Shown here: in pieces, positions 1 to 12,562 of the stretch
Position numbering within the stretch: position 1 is the stretch's first letter
Layout: each line of letters begins with the position of its first letter
Assembly: GCF_910591885.1 (NCBI RefSeq)
Contig: NC_063276.1
Location: 6,448,001 to 6,512,000, forward strand
Length of the DNA: 64,000 nucleotides
Origin: Bombus terrestris
Lineage: Eukaryota > Arthropoda > Insecta > Hymenoptera > Apidae
Direction: 5' to 3'
Notes under the pieces: generated by a model
Database searches by the model: none
Told to the model about the DNA's origin: nothing
The model's input: the letters and a program-made list of their open reading frames with translations, nothing else
Translations under genes and position numbers: made by a program

Positions 1-2560
1 CGAACGGTAATTCCAATATTCACAACGGCGTCACGCGTATAAAGTCGAGCGTATATTACTTGTTGGGAATAGCAACAGCTACTTTATAACATGCAAATGT
101 AAATGTTCAAACTTGAAAAACGTCATGGTGTATATCTACGGGGGACGGTTTCTCATAAGACAGAAAAATTCCCACTTTGCCTGGGCGCACGTTTCGCTCG
201 TAGCTTGAAAAAATTTCATAAGTAGCAGGTCGTCAGCTACGCGAAATTCAATTATCTTCCGCCGGAAGCTCTTTGCTCCGGATGCTTTATTTCTTTCCTT
301 AATTACCAGCCACGTGCGTGGCATGGCATATAATGGAACCAGCGCGCAATGGAGGTGTACCCTGTTCACGGCACAGAAGCTATCCCGATTGTTGTGCCGC
401 CGTTAGTGGAAGAAGCCTCGAAAACCACGCCCGGCTTCTCTTCGCTAACCAGAAGAAGCCGACCAGAATCGAAGTCGCCGGAAGAACGAAAATGCAGCTC
501 GAAGCGAGAGAGGATCAGGAAACGCGGGGAAATTGCGGCCAGCCAGAGGAGAAACCAAGAGGAGACCTACACCCCGTGGTGTTAGCAACCTGGAAATAGT
601 GGGAATACCAATGTGCAAAGCAGCGGGGAACCGGAACATCGGTCTCGAAGACGAGGACGAGACGTTGTACAGGCATTCGAGACACGTAGAGAGTCGAAGC
701 AATAGTCCGCTGCCAACGAAACGAGGAATTTGACCAGCACCCAAGTCGTCCCGCGACAGGGCGCATTCTTCTTCCTACCGCAGCGATATCTCGCCCATTC
801 TATACGTCCTTTGATCGCTCACCTGTGGATCATCGCTGTTCCGGTTATCCTGTGAAATATTCGTTCCAGGCTTTACCATCACGCATCATTCACAGAATAA
901 ATTACAACACAGATCTCTCGTTAAAAATGATCGATAAAATTGCCTCAAAATTTCAGTTGAACATGCTCCGCTTGAATACACAAAGCGCTAAAGAGTAAAT
1001 CGAATGACACACGATTGGATGGAAAGTTACACGCGAGCGGCGTCGATCGTGCTCGTATCCCCGCGAAATTCAGTCGCACACCGATCCCAGGCATCGAAGG
1101 TCTCGTTTACAGGATCAGTATAAGTAATATTGGAACCATTTGCATCGTGTTGCGCGTATCGGTCCGCGATGCAATTAGCGCTTCATCGAGGCATCGCAAT
1201 CCATTGTACACGGATTGTTCGAATCGAATCTACGCGGCCGGAAGGGCAACGGGGGTAGCGCAAATGGAGAGGACGCGGTGTTACGCTTCGATTGATCGAT
1301 GGACGGCCAAGTGGCCGAAGGGTTTCGCGCACATTTTAAATTGCCTGCATTATCGGAAGGGGGATGGTTGGCACTCGAGTGCGTTTACACAGCGGCTGGT
1401 CCGCGATACGATTAATCAGGTTACTTGTCGCTTTTTTTTTCATCGGGATCCGACCGCGCAGCAAATGGACTTTGAACGACACGGAATTAAAGTCTCGTAA
1501 AAGTGTCGTAACCAGCGTGCCTGCTGCTGGAATCCGCGTAGAATCTAGGAGAGCGCGGATAGTTGATTTACACAACACGGCCAATAAAATAGGTGAGTGT
1601 GCAGCGAGGCACGGGGTTTGCAATTTACACGTGGTCGAACTATCGGTATCAGACCTCATTTAAATGACATCGTTCGAGAGCATAATGCGATTAATGTGTC
1701 GTACAGTATCGTTATTATTGCCGTGCTAATTACACAAATCATATTCGTTTGGCGCAAGCGTTACTTCATCGTCTATGGTGCAATTTGTCGTACGGTTCGT
1801 TTGAATGCAGCTCGGCACATCGATCCGCGATCCTGTCCCACCGCAACCGGAAATCGAGCTCGTCCATTGTTTAGAATAATGATTTCAATACAATAAAATG
1901 CGATAATAAATACCGCGAACCCATTGAAATTACGGACATCCCGTTCTTGGCTGACCATCACCCGATTTATACTACTTAATTCTCTCACGGGGACCAGCCA
2001 ACAAATTAATCAACGGTATCATGACGCGACGTCCCGTTTCGATCGCTCGTATTATCGAAACCATTCTCGCCGATGAAGCCACACACAGGAACAATACTCC
2101 CGAGGATATTACTTGAATTCTGTGTTTCGCTATCGCGACGCCATACCGGCAGATCTATACAGTGCGAAAACCGATTGCAGCCGCCCAAAACGGATCATCC
2201 CAGTCTGGAAACAAAGGTTGCCACCTCTGCCATCCGATCATGAGGAGCATTACTGTGCTTCGAGGACACCGGTTACATGAGAGGGAAATACGCGTCCATT
2301 AATCCCGCATAATTGTTGCCTTGTGTCCGCGTGTGTGCGCCAGTCAGATATCGCGATCGGCCAGAATTTGCCCTTTGAAACGTTCGCTCGAGCGAGTGCA
2401 AAGGGAGCCGTTCTCGTCTCTTCGGCTAAGTCCACCTTCGAAGGATAAGACCACTGTTTTCGGCGCGTGCCGAATATCACCGGACCGTTCACTGATCCAC
2501 CCGTAATCAGTGTTCCAATTCTCTCTGCTAGCAACTCGGAGAAGTTCCTAGAGGATTACA
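1..2560. other. No gene recognised; CpG-rich 300-850
   Basis: Mixed sequence with a CpG-rich, purine-rich portion (about 330-760 on the + strand). It holds the longest open frame of the window (1015-1500 plus, 161 codons), which has no domain and is overlapped by a minus frame. A donor-like ATAG|GTGAGT has GT at 1593, without a partner exon. Confidence 0.55.
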
Positions 2561-4130
2561 AGCATAGCACGAGATTAGAGATACCGTGCAAGATATATTG
2601 GTTACGTCATAAGTCCTGGATATAGACGGTGGAACACGCGAATCCCTAATTTTGAGAAATTTCGATTTGATTAAATGGAAGATATAAGAATATAAGAGTC
2701 GAAAATTGTTTCCAGGAAAATTAAAGACTTTCGGATATTTGCCTTACTCAGTCATGAAGAGTTTATCGATCTTGCGCATGTTGAGAAATGGAGAAGGCGA
2801 GATTTCTAACCTATTAAAATTCTAGTTCTGTGTAGAAGTTTCGTGGTATCAAAATAATTCATAGATTGTCTGAAAATAAACAAATAAAATTGTTATCGTT
2901 CGATGAGAAATAATTGATCATAGCGTTAATTTTGTTGAACTTCGTAGAATTGTAAGATTCGATTCTAGAAAGTGGAAGTAGCGTTGAAAAAGGTAATTAA
3001 AGAAATCCGTAGAATCGTCTTTCATGGCCTCGATGTTAAAAGAAGCAGAATCAATAATGTAAATGTACTAAAATAAATCGCAAACGAAATGTTAGCGTAA
3101 TGTTGTTTACTCTTAATGGGTAAAGTAGCAATTTGGGTGCAATTCAACGATTCTCGTTATCCGACCTTACTGCCCAACAAATTAAATCGAATTCGGGACA
3201 TACGGACCGACGTCGTAAATCGGCAGGAAATTTATGACTCGCGAATCGAAGAATTTAGGCCGGCAGTAACGTCCCGAACAGAAGGGACAACAGTAATGGG
3301 AATTTTATGTAGGAATCCGACGATGTTTACAGTATCCTTAATTAAGCCGCGCCGCAACAGTAAGAGGAATTGCTCGATTTATCGCGTGGGTGAAAAGTTT
3401 CTACGATAGTGTAATAGCACTGCGGGCTAGTTAAACACCGAGAATACTCTTAATTTGATCTTTTTGCCCATCAAACTTCGCGCTACCGGCTTTATAAAGA
3501 TTCAACGAGGTTAAGATTGTTATTAACGATCCTCTGCTAGTAATTGACCTGCTGTCGACACTGATTAATGTTCTTCATTGGCAACTCTTCGATGTTCGAG
3601 GAACGAGGTGAGATGAATCTGATCGGTGCGGATTAAATTCCGATGATTTCCGTATTACACTGAAATTGGCTTATCCAATTGGACCGAACGAGAATCGATT
3701 TGCTATTTTACGATCGCTTCGTTATATACTTTTCTCTGTCTTGAAACCAGTATTTCCTTCATTGGTTACGAAATTACGCGATCGCTTCGTCTCGATAACT
3801 AATAGTCCTCGATTTATACTTTTAGATTGATATCAAATTTGTTCGATATAATCATGAGAATCGTCTCATCGCTGCGCTAGTTTCAAAATATTTCATATAA
3901 TACACACACATACACACAATATATATAAACGTAAGTAAGTGTTTAAATATTTCATTGAGCCAGATCATTTTGCTCGAATTAGAAACATGACATTTTGTGG
4001 CAACGTTTCGATCGAGAAAGGAGCGATAACTCTAAGGATAGTAAGACGGGGATATTTTTAAGAAAAACTGGAGAGTAAGGAAACTCAAAGGCAGTTGAAA
4101 TTCGTTAGGTCCCGTGTCGAGTAAAACGTT
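2561..4130. other. AT-rich unannotated DNA
   Basis: Only a CA/TA microsatellite at 3901. The open frame at 3116-3409 has no recognised similarity. Confidence 0.6.
3901..3928. repeat. Short CA/TA microsatellite
   Basis: Two short CA runs (ACACACACA, then ACACACA) followed by ATATATATA, inside an AT-rich block. Confidence 0.75.
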
Positions 4131-6340
4131 TGGGAGAATTCTGACGTGTCACGGCGAGGAGTAGCTCGCCGAGCATGGTGGGTGGCGTGAAAGGCATACC
4201 GTCTGATCAAATCCAAGACACCATTCTCCGTAATGGACTCGGCGAAGGAAATAGAAAAGAAACGGGGGAGAGGGAGACCTCGAGTCGATTCGACTCCGTG
4301 TGGAGATCGTGTGAAAATAAAGGATCACCGATTGCGTTTACGGCGGGCAAAGAAGTGAAGAGAGACCGTGTAATTTTTCGATACCAATCGCACAGCTACG
4401 TGGAAACGGTCATACGTGTCAGTGGCCGACGATGGATGCGAATGAGGTTAGCCTTTGCAATTCAATTTGAAGGGTAATTCCAAGAGCGCCGGCAGCAGTC
4501 ACTTAGATGAAAGGATCGTATTCGCCCTTCTTCATTCTTGACACGCCGTCGAACGAGCCGCTTCCTCAGAAAAGCTCGTCGTTTCGTCGAGATCGGGGCA
4601 CACGCGACGGGTCGGGACAAATGTTTGTTTCATGTAATCAACAGGGAACTTTTACGTGAGAATATGTGGAACGAGGCAAGCGGAGGCCAGCGCAGACCAG
4701 CAGAGGAATTTATCGAACAGAGGGAAAGATGGAATTGCAACCCGAACTATTGATATTTCCCTATTTTCATCCGGTGGTTTCGTGATTGTATCGGACTGCT
4801 TCGAATTTAATTTTAGAATTTCAATGTTATTTCTGTGGACAGAGGAAAATATTTGCTGCAGATAAGCCTGCCTCGGATGAATCCAACTGATCCATGCGAT
4901 TATTACGATTTAAAAAAGATATGTAGTATAATTTTGATTTACAGCAACCTGCGAAGAAATTTATTCTCGCGAGTCAACAGCACGTTTGCAAGAAATTAAC
5001 GTACGTGCTTGATAAGCATTAAAAATAATACGAAGAAGCGATTTACTAAAACGTTCCACCTAGGACTAAAAATTGTTTTTAAAATTCAGCATAATTGCGA
5101 AGGGCAATACTATGCCGAAAAAGAAGAATTATTAAAGTAGAAATATATTTTGCACTGATATTTCTTCGGAACTTGGGAGTATTATATAGATTTATCTTAT
5201 CCGAAAGCACAGATCCAAGCGTGGCGAATCATAATGCGATTACTAACACACAGGATGCATATGAATCATTCCAGTTATATTATAATTACGAACGTCGTAG
5301 CTGCACTTGGATCGCGAGTAACATAATCCGCCTTCATTACAGGTGCACTCGATAATTGCAACGTTAAAATTATTACGCATTCGCGCGACACATAGTGACA
5401 TCAACACGCTTCAGGCAAGACTATTGCTGATCGATGATACTAACCGGCACCTAATTGACAGCATTATTAAATGCCATGCACGGCGAAATGGATTTAAATG
5501 CACTTATACGATTCAGATCGTACTACACCCGTTACAGTTTTGGAAATCTGTACGTATTAAACAAATATTAAATTATTTAAAAAGTTAAATCTAAGTAAAA
5601 ATTTGAAGAAAATTGTATTTTTATAAAATCCACATTCGCTAAATTCGATTATGAACAATTTTCAAGCGATCTACGTTTGAAGAGAAACTGTTCGGTTAGA
5701 AAAAATTATGTTCAAACTTAATAAAGTTGGACAAGTGTCTATCACGTGATAAAATTCATAACGTAACTTGATCCTCTTTTAGCTCCACATACACGGTACT
5801 GAACGTTAACCGTAAAAAAAGACCTTACAAACTTTTTAAATGATCCAATATGCAGTTGTAATAAAGTAGCGAATATTGCACTCACAAAAATTTTCAAGCG
5901 AAGCAACACACGTTCGTTTAATTTGTACAAACAAAATTGGAATATAATTACTCGTAAAAAGCGTGTAAGCAGAGAGAAGGCTAGAATTGTTACTCGTAGA
6001 ATCTGCCTGTTTTGTTGCGCTCGATGAAAATACGCAAACATAATCTCTTCGGTATATACGGTATCTCACTTTGAATCGCGGAGTATAACCACATCAGTGC
6101 ACTGTGAGCGGAGCTTCTAAAGCTCGGTTTCAATACGGAATTCACTAAGCGTTGCCTCTGTTTAAATCTGCTTAAATTTCCGTCTGGATTATCAGATCAA
6201 AGGTAACCCTACATCTCAGTTGACTTCGACCTACTCTCCGACTCCCTCGTTGTTACTCCATACTTTCATTAACGATTTTCTTCGTATAGTTCTGGCTCCG
6301 TATTTCCTCGCGTCAAAGGACCCTATAGAATAATTGTGAT
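4131..6340. other. CpG-rich 4131-4770, then AT-rich; no gene recognised
   Basis: The first 640 bases are GC-richer with several short frames. From 4870 to 6060 the sequence is AT-rich. No repeat family, RNA gene or domain was recognised. Confidence 0.6.
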
Positions 6341-6346
6341 TCCTTT

Positions 6347-6372
6347 TCTCTCTCTCTCTCTCTCTTTCTCTC
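6347..6372. repeat. (TC)n microsatellite
   Basis: Nine perfect TC units (6347-6364) then TTCTCTCA. The opposite strand gives GAGAG, the core bound by insect GAGA factor; binding is only an inference. Confidence 0.9.
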
Positions 6373-9300
6373 ACTCTTTTCTTACTTCCAGATTATTTCA
6401 TTAAATGCGTAAAATAAACTGGAGCCGTCTGATGCAGCGATTTGAGAGACTGCGGAAGCCGATAGTCTGGTCCAGGATAAAACGTGGGGTGAAAGGTTCC
6501 CTTTTCCCATCGCATCGGGACGAAAGGATCACTTTTACGATCATGGAAGTAATTTGGTCGGTGGTCGTCGGCAAACGTCCGACAACAAAAGACGGTTTCC
6601 AATGAAATATCGGGCTGGTAGCCGGCAGAAAATGCCTTCGAAAATTGTGCACGCGGCAGACCGAACCGGGACGGCGGTATAATTAGCCGGCAGGAAAACT
6701 TTCACTGCTAGAAATCTAATCTAGAGCGCGGACGAGACCTGGTAGAAACAAAAACCACCAATTTAGATGAAAACCGCTGAAAGAGCAGCCCTGCCGACCC
6801 AGCCTCCGCTTTGCCCCTTTTCTCCTTGAGTAACGCGAGAACCGTGTGTATTATGCGGATGAAGCCTCGGAGAAAGAGGACCTAGACGAATGGAAGGTTT
6901 TGCACCAGTTCAAGATATACGCAGCTTTTTTCCACTATTCATTCGTTCCACCGTGAAACTCTGTTATTCCGTATTGCGAATTTTTCATGTAATTTTTGTC
7001 TCGCGGCTATCATCGCTTGTTCTCTACCTCGTTCTTGGAGAAAAAGCTTTTTTGTTCTATTACTGAACAAATACCCACGGAGATACAATATCCGCACTAA
7101 CCCGTTAGTCGGATTATTCGGCAATTAGAAGTTTCTATGATCAAGGAATTAAACGTTGTAAAAACAGTTCAGGCTCTTGGAAGTCTGAATACGATGTGAT
7201 TAATTTCAAATAAAAATAGGAAATCTTTAAATGAAGATATTCCAATGTTAATTCTTTCTTTTACTTCCTAATCTTCAATCTAATCTTCAATCCTAATTTA
7301 AAAAATTCAAATTTCTAAGATAATTGAAATGATACGCGAAAAAAATTGGGGGTGCCAAATCAATTTAAGTAAATCGTCGTAAATCGTAAATTTCAAAAAA
7401 TTCCACTTTTCTAAAGACCACTGATTAATAACCTATGAAAAATTGTTTATAAAAATTGTTAAACCGCCAGTCACCTCTAGGCTATCTCAGTCGTAACTCG
7501 CGAAAAATACGTATTCGTCAGACATTTCGAGTGAATTTCTCATTCCTGAGCAACAGTTCGTAGTAGGAGAGAACAGGCAAAAGACGACATCTTGCAGTTG
7601 CGGCACTTCCACCCTCACCCCTTTCCGGTTTCTCGATCCTCCGGCGCGGCTCACTTTCCGCTTCTCGCTTCCTTCGTTTCCGTTCTCTTAAAAATTATCC
7701 CCTATTCCTTTCCTGTTTCATTCGCCGTTTGCCACCGGTCTCCTCGCTTTAATTAGGAGCAAGCCCGGCTCGTAATCGCGTCCCTGTATTCGCGTGCGCC
7801 GCGCCCATGTTTTTCGTTTTACCACACACGAAAGGAAAGAGAAGGCCGGTGCTCGCCTTGCTAATTTCGTTCACGGCGAAATGATGCGTGCGAGTTGTCG
7901 CAAATTGCCGGAGGCAAGCTGAAAATTGCAAGGGGAAAGGCAACATGCGCTTTAACGCACCGCCCCGCGGACTCAACCCTCTTCGTCGCTTTCCACCGGT
8001 TTTTCCACCAGTCGATTAATTATGGTAATTGCGTGAACGCGTCCACCTAATGTTACGATGATTGTATGGACCAGTGGTTCTCAGTTCGGACAGAATTACG
8101 AAAGGAGAATTTTTTACAGAAGTTTAATGAGTTTAACTGCGGAAAGTGTAGAGACGAATGTGGATTTAGTGGCTATAAAAAGTATTAGCAGAGCATCTAT
8201 TATAGCAGTTTCGTACTAATTTTCTGTGAATTATGACGTTCTTATTATACGATTAAGTAATAACTTAATTAGCTATTATTCTAGGGAGTAACTTGCAGTA
8301 ACTTGTATTAGATAGTAACATATATTCGTCCCGTTTTTTCTGTTTATATAATATAAAAGCTGAACGAAAGTTTATGTTACGCGCAAGTAAATAATTTACC
8401 GTTTCAGCAGATATATATTTAATATAATAATTTTTGCAGATATTTTAAAACATAGAACTTTTTAACGATATGGAGATCGAAAGATATTGTCAACGTACTA
8501 TATTTTATCTTGATTTTACAGTAAAGCCGATTACTAAATTGTAAATTATTTTCTCCTGGAAACATTTGAAAGGTATCCGCTTTTTCCTCGCTTCTCGATA
8601 CGCTCTTCCAAACTTTTCCATAAAATACGCCAAGTTCGAGACTTTAAGTGGATATTATTTATGCTGGTTTTTAATCAAGAACGAGCGAGATTTCTGGATT
8701 TTGTTTTCAAGGAAAAGAGTGGATCGCGGAAAGTGAAAGATGAAACGTCACGGAAATTTAATCGTTCCGAGAACGAAATAACACACCGGAGAAAAATTTT
8801 ATGATTCTTTTTGCCCAAGAATCCCGCGGCTTTTCTGCAGAATTCCTTACGTGCTCCGGGCAGTTGGAGACTTAACGGAGGTCGCAGTTTCTCTGAAAAT
8901 CCGTGAAATTGAGCGATCGGTCGGATTAAACTCATCAGAGGGCTTGACAGCCGTGCTTCCAACGTGGAAAAGATTTCCATTGGATCAGTGTTGCACCCGT
9001 GGCTACGGAAACTACATGAAAAACAATTTATCATAGTCTCGGAATAGAAGTCGAGAAGAAGGAAACTTCTCATGACTGCTCTCGTGTTCCGGAACGTTAC
9101 ACACAATCGTGCGGAATCTTCGTACCTACGCAAGTCCTTCTGTATGCGAGGACGTCGAACGAACTTTCAGGCAAGAAAACGTTACACGAGAAGGAACGAA
9201 ACGAACACAAAAGGTCCTCGAACGGGCCGTTTGATAAATCGCGTTACCAGCGAAATTATTCGACCGGTACGCGCCCCCTCGGGCGGTCTTAAGGATTTTT

Positions 9301-10740
9301 CGCTGTTACGGAACAAATCGGTTTCGTTGACATGACAAATACTCTCAAGGGAAATATTAATTAAGCGTAAATATCAGCGATACTCGTCAACACTCTGTTT
9401 GTTTCGCTAAATTTATCCTCGACGCGTCGTTCTCTGTACATACTTCGAACACGAAGATACACTGGTCTAGTATATCCTTAATTAAGGATTAATCTCATCC
9501 TGTTGTTCCGATATAATCCCAGGCTTGCAAATAAGTTTCCACCCCTGGTATATCAGCTCCATTTCCTCTCGAGTATTTCCGGAACATAGAGAGACATCGT
9601 CTAGAAAATGGATAACTAATTAAATGTAATTTTCGAATAGGACGCATGATTCGGTTAATTTTACGGACTACTTACAACAAGAGGATAGATACGACGGCTC
9701 ATTGTTGAAAGATCTGGCGATTCGAGTTGTTAAATTTGTGCCGAGGTGAAGACACGGCTTTAAATTTACATTTTGAGAAATCTCTGTCGCGCGAAACGGA
9801 AGCCAAACGGCGGAGCACGTCGGCTAACTTTTCCACCACAGTGACAGCCCCGACGTTTGAATCCCAGAAAATCCTGTGTAAACCCACCGACTGCTTTTCC
9901 CTGAAGAACTCTAATACCCGAAAGGCGGCGAACTGCTAAACTGACTGTATACTATAATGAACCTCGCTAGACTTACGTCTGGCTTCAATTCAGATTACCT
10001 TTCCCGACCGCCCGGCCTCGAGCCCGTGATACAATATCAAACTACCAACGTAAATGCATGGTTATTAAACCTTGCTGACTCTTAATTGGCTGGCAACGGA
10101 ATTTTAACGAATTTTCCAGGATTTTCGACTCGACCTCTTGAAAAGTGGCGACGTTCGAGACTTATCTCGAGGGCCAGAAATAGCAAGAGAGTGGAAAGGG
10201 CAAGAAACGGTACTTCGATTAAATAGTTTCGTAATCTTTTCCCCCGTATTTTTCGTACAAGTTAACATCGTGTAATGCAGTCTATTCGTAAAAAAAGAAA
10301 AAATATACGAAAAGATATTCGACTTCTGACGTACGAACTTACATATCGAGTCTATCGTCGGAACTATTATCGAACATAACGTATGAAATGGAATAGCAAT
10401 ATGATGTACGGACTTAGCGTACCTTGTCTCTCGATCCAGAAATCCTTTCCAGATCGTTACATTTCCAAACGGAGCTACGAAAATCATCACACACAGCCCG
10501 AATGAGTTTCCACCCCCTCCCTTCAACGGAAGCTATATCATCGACCGCCGAACGCAGGCTTTCAACAGTCTCCGTCGCGCGACCGAACAGTAAACGAAAA
10601 CTCGAATAAAACTCGTGCTCGCGTTTCACGTGCGAACGTGTCCTTAATGTAATGTATTATACGCGCATACATCAAGATTACGTGTCAACTTGAGCGATCA
10701 TCGAGATGAACTGAGAAAGATATTTGGTTGGAAGATCGAA
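6373..10740. other. No gene recognised; alternating composition
   Basis: Apart from the pyrimidine tract near 7605-7750, nothing structured was seen. A CTAATCTTCAAT-type short duplication lies near 7268-7290. The minus frame 8675-9133 (152 codons) is overlapped by plus frames and has no domain. Confidence 0.6.
7605..7750 (+). repeat. Polypyrimidine-biased tract
   Basis: Pyrimidines make up roughly 70-80 % of the + strand, for example CTTCTCGCTTCCTTCGTTTC at 7661-7680. There is no simple unit, so it is a degenerate, interrupted tract. Confidence 0.55.
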
Positions 10741-10941
10741 TGGTATGCGGTGGTTGCGTGAGACCACAAACAACGAGGATACGACAGCAAAACGAGTAAC
10801 GTGGTTCCATTAACTGACCGTTCGGAGAACGGTGTCCAGGGTGTCGTTGCTACTTAGTCGTTCTCGTCCCTGCTCGCTACCTTTCGACTGCGCAAAGCAA
10901 TTGCGCGTTGTAAGCACCAGTCGCGTGGTCGAACTCTCAAG

Positions 10942-11212
10942 TTAGTCGTCGCCACGGGCACGGATCGCGAGATACTCTTATTGCCAGGTCACCGAGTTCC
11001 GATTTCGCCGATTTCACCGATTGTATCGACAACGAGGCGATTGTTCACGTGCCCAGGACAGTGTGCTAAATGTGGTGACCATGTGGTGACCATGAGGTGC
11101 GGATTTTTGCTCGAATTTCTTGTTTCGTTCGAACGATGATCGGTAGATTGGGATGAATCGGGGGTGTAAGAAGGATTTCTTTCTGTAGTGTAAGGACTAC
11201 GCTTCAATTAAC
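10942..11212 (+). promoter_or_regulatory. Candidate promoter and non-coding first exon
   Basis: A CpG-rich stretch carries TTAGTC at 10942-10947, one mismatch from the insect initiator TCAGTY; the same 8-mer TTAGTCGT also occurs at 10854. AGATA at 10970-10974, 26-30 bases downstream of the initiator A, resembles a downstream promoter element but sits one base early. The stretch ends at the strong donor AAC|GTAAGT (GT at 11213). In between are several ATGs, all opening frames of 2 to about 15 codons, so any exon here would be 5' untranslated. A coding exon to pair with it was not found. This is a weak, composition-and-motif call. Confidence 0.2.
11070..11098 (+). repeat. 11-bp tandem duplication containing minimal ATG-TGG-TGA frames
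   Basis: ATGTGGTGACC occurs twice head to tail (11070-11080, 11081-11091) and is followed by the partial copy ATGAGGTG. Each full unit encodes only Met-Trp-stop. Confidence 0.85.
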
Positions 11213-11999
11213 GTAAGTACACTTAGACAGAATATATAGAAATATATTGTCGCAGAAGCGAAGAAGAGTTGGAATGAAAGACACGTCATGTGCTTTGGCG
11301 AGAAACTCGATAATTTGTATCGATTCAATTTCACAGCTAAGATAATATTTAACGAGAACTTCGGTTTATTCTCCGGCGAAGTGTGTCTGTTAGAAATTCC
11401 ACGGAGGATAGTCGTACGAGTAGATTCAATTTACGTAACAAAAGAGTGTTACGAGTTCCTAAAGCGATTTTCTAATGGGAATTGCCGGATCCCTTTCATC
11501 TTGATTCTTCACCACGAACGATCGTTCTTCCGTGTGTCTCGTTCGCGTGCAGATACTTGCCGAAAAGACAAACGAATTGTTTGTAATCGCATTTTCAAAG
11601 TCGTGCGAACGTTCGTCGATGCAGCGAATTAAATATATTTACGTTGTATTTAAACAAATTTATATAATTTTAATTATAATACGACAGGAATAGAAGAGAT
11701 TAAGGATATGATAGGACAAATGAAAGGAATTAAGCATATAGACATTATATTTTAACGAATATATAATTCCAAACGCAGAGTTATATTGAGAACAGCGGTG
11801 GACAAGGAGATAAGGAGATTGCGAAATTCGACCAGTTCAAGAGACATTGTTCGTCGACATGCGTTTGACATGGTTTCACGGTGTCCTCTATAACCCGTTC
11901 CATACTGTCAGCTCGTGTTAACCCCTCGAGAACGTCCTGTGTAACGTCGTCGCGCTGTCGCTAGGGATTCCAGGATATATGTAGTGAGATGTGTAATGG
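11213..11999. other. No gene recognised; one isolated 114-codon frame
   Basis: The plus frame 11288-11632 is of ordinary amino-acid composition and is little overlapped by others. It starts 76 bases after the donor at 11212. No domain, signal peptide or membrane segment is evident. AT-rich sequence follows from 11635. Confidence 0.5.
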
Positions 12000-12562
12000 A
12001 AACGCGACCGGAGAAAACGCGGAGGCAGGTGGAGAAAAGAGGCTGACGTGTATAGGCAGGAGATGATGGAAAGAGGGCGATTGATGGGTTGGCAAGAGTG
12101 GGACAAAAAGAGAATCGTTTGGGACAGGATGAATGAACGAATGAATAGTGGATGAGGGTTTGAATAAGTTACCGAATTAGCGGATGAGCGAGTAGCTACG
12201 CGAAGTTTATGGTGAGTTGGGAAACGAATGAACACGATGGTATGAATAGAGGGTTCGGCTAACGAGTAGTACGCGAGAAACGAATAATAGTAGTGAATAA
12301 AAAAAAAAAGAAAAAAAATAAGAATAAAAAAAAAGAAAGATGTGGAAGCATGTGTGTAGAGAGAAAGGGGATGAATGGATTTGCGTAAATCGGGAAATAC
12401 AAATCGAGAAGGGTCGGATAACTATATGCGAGTATAAATAAGGACAAAATGGGCAAATGAACGAAAAAGAAAGAAAATCAATAATACGAGCTGAATGAAA
12501 CGGGGAACAAAAGAGTTAGCAGGCGTACAAATGGGAGACAGAGAGGCAAGACTAGATAGAGG
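12000..12562 (+). other. Long purine-rich, C-poor strand-asymmetric block
   Basis: For about 560 bases the + strand is about 70-85 % purine, with C at only a few per cent. It includes GAATGAACGAATGAATAG-like iterations around 12130-12150 and an A-rich core (12296-12341). Open frames on the minus strand here (e.g. 11918-12235, 12259-12456) are low-complexity products of the bias, not genes. Confidence 0.65.
12296..12341 (+). repeat. A-rich low-complexity run
   Basis: Runs of 8 to 11 A separated by single G or T, inside the purine-rich block. Confidence 0.9.

Noticed and set aside
349..585. 78-codon plus frame, basic and glutamate-rich
   Set aside because: The charged composition follows from a purine-rich strand, and a second frame on the same strand is open across it.
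1015..1500. 161-codon plus-strand open frame, the longest in the window
   Set aside because: No recognisable domain, no start context or splice logic, and its length is near the chance maximum for 64 kb in six frames.
8675..9133. 152-codon minus frame
   Set aside because: Two plus-strand frames are open over the same DNA and nothing resembles a known protein.
11288..11632. 114-codon plus frame downstream of the candidate promoter
   Set aside because: Looks protein-like by composition but has no domain, signal peptide or homology I can name; kept only as a note.
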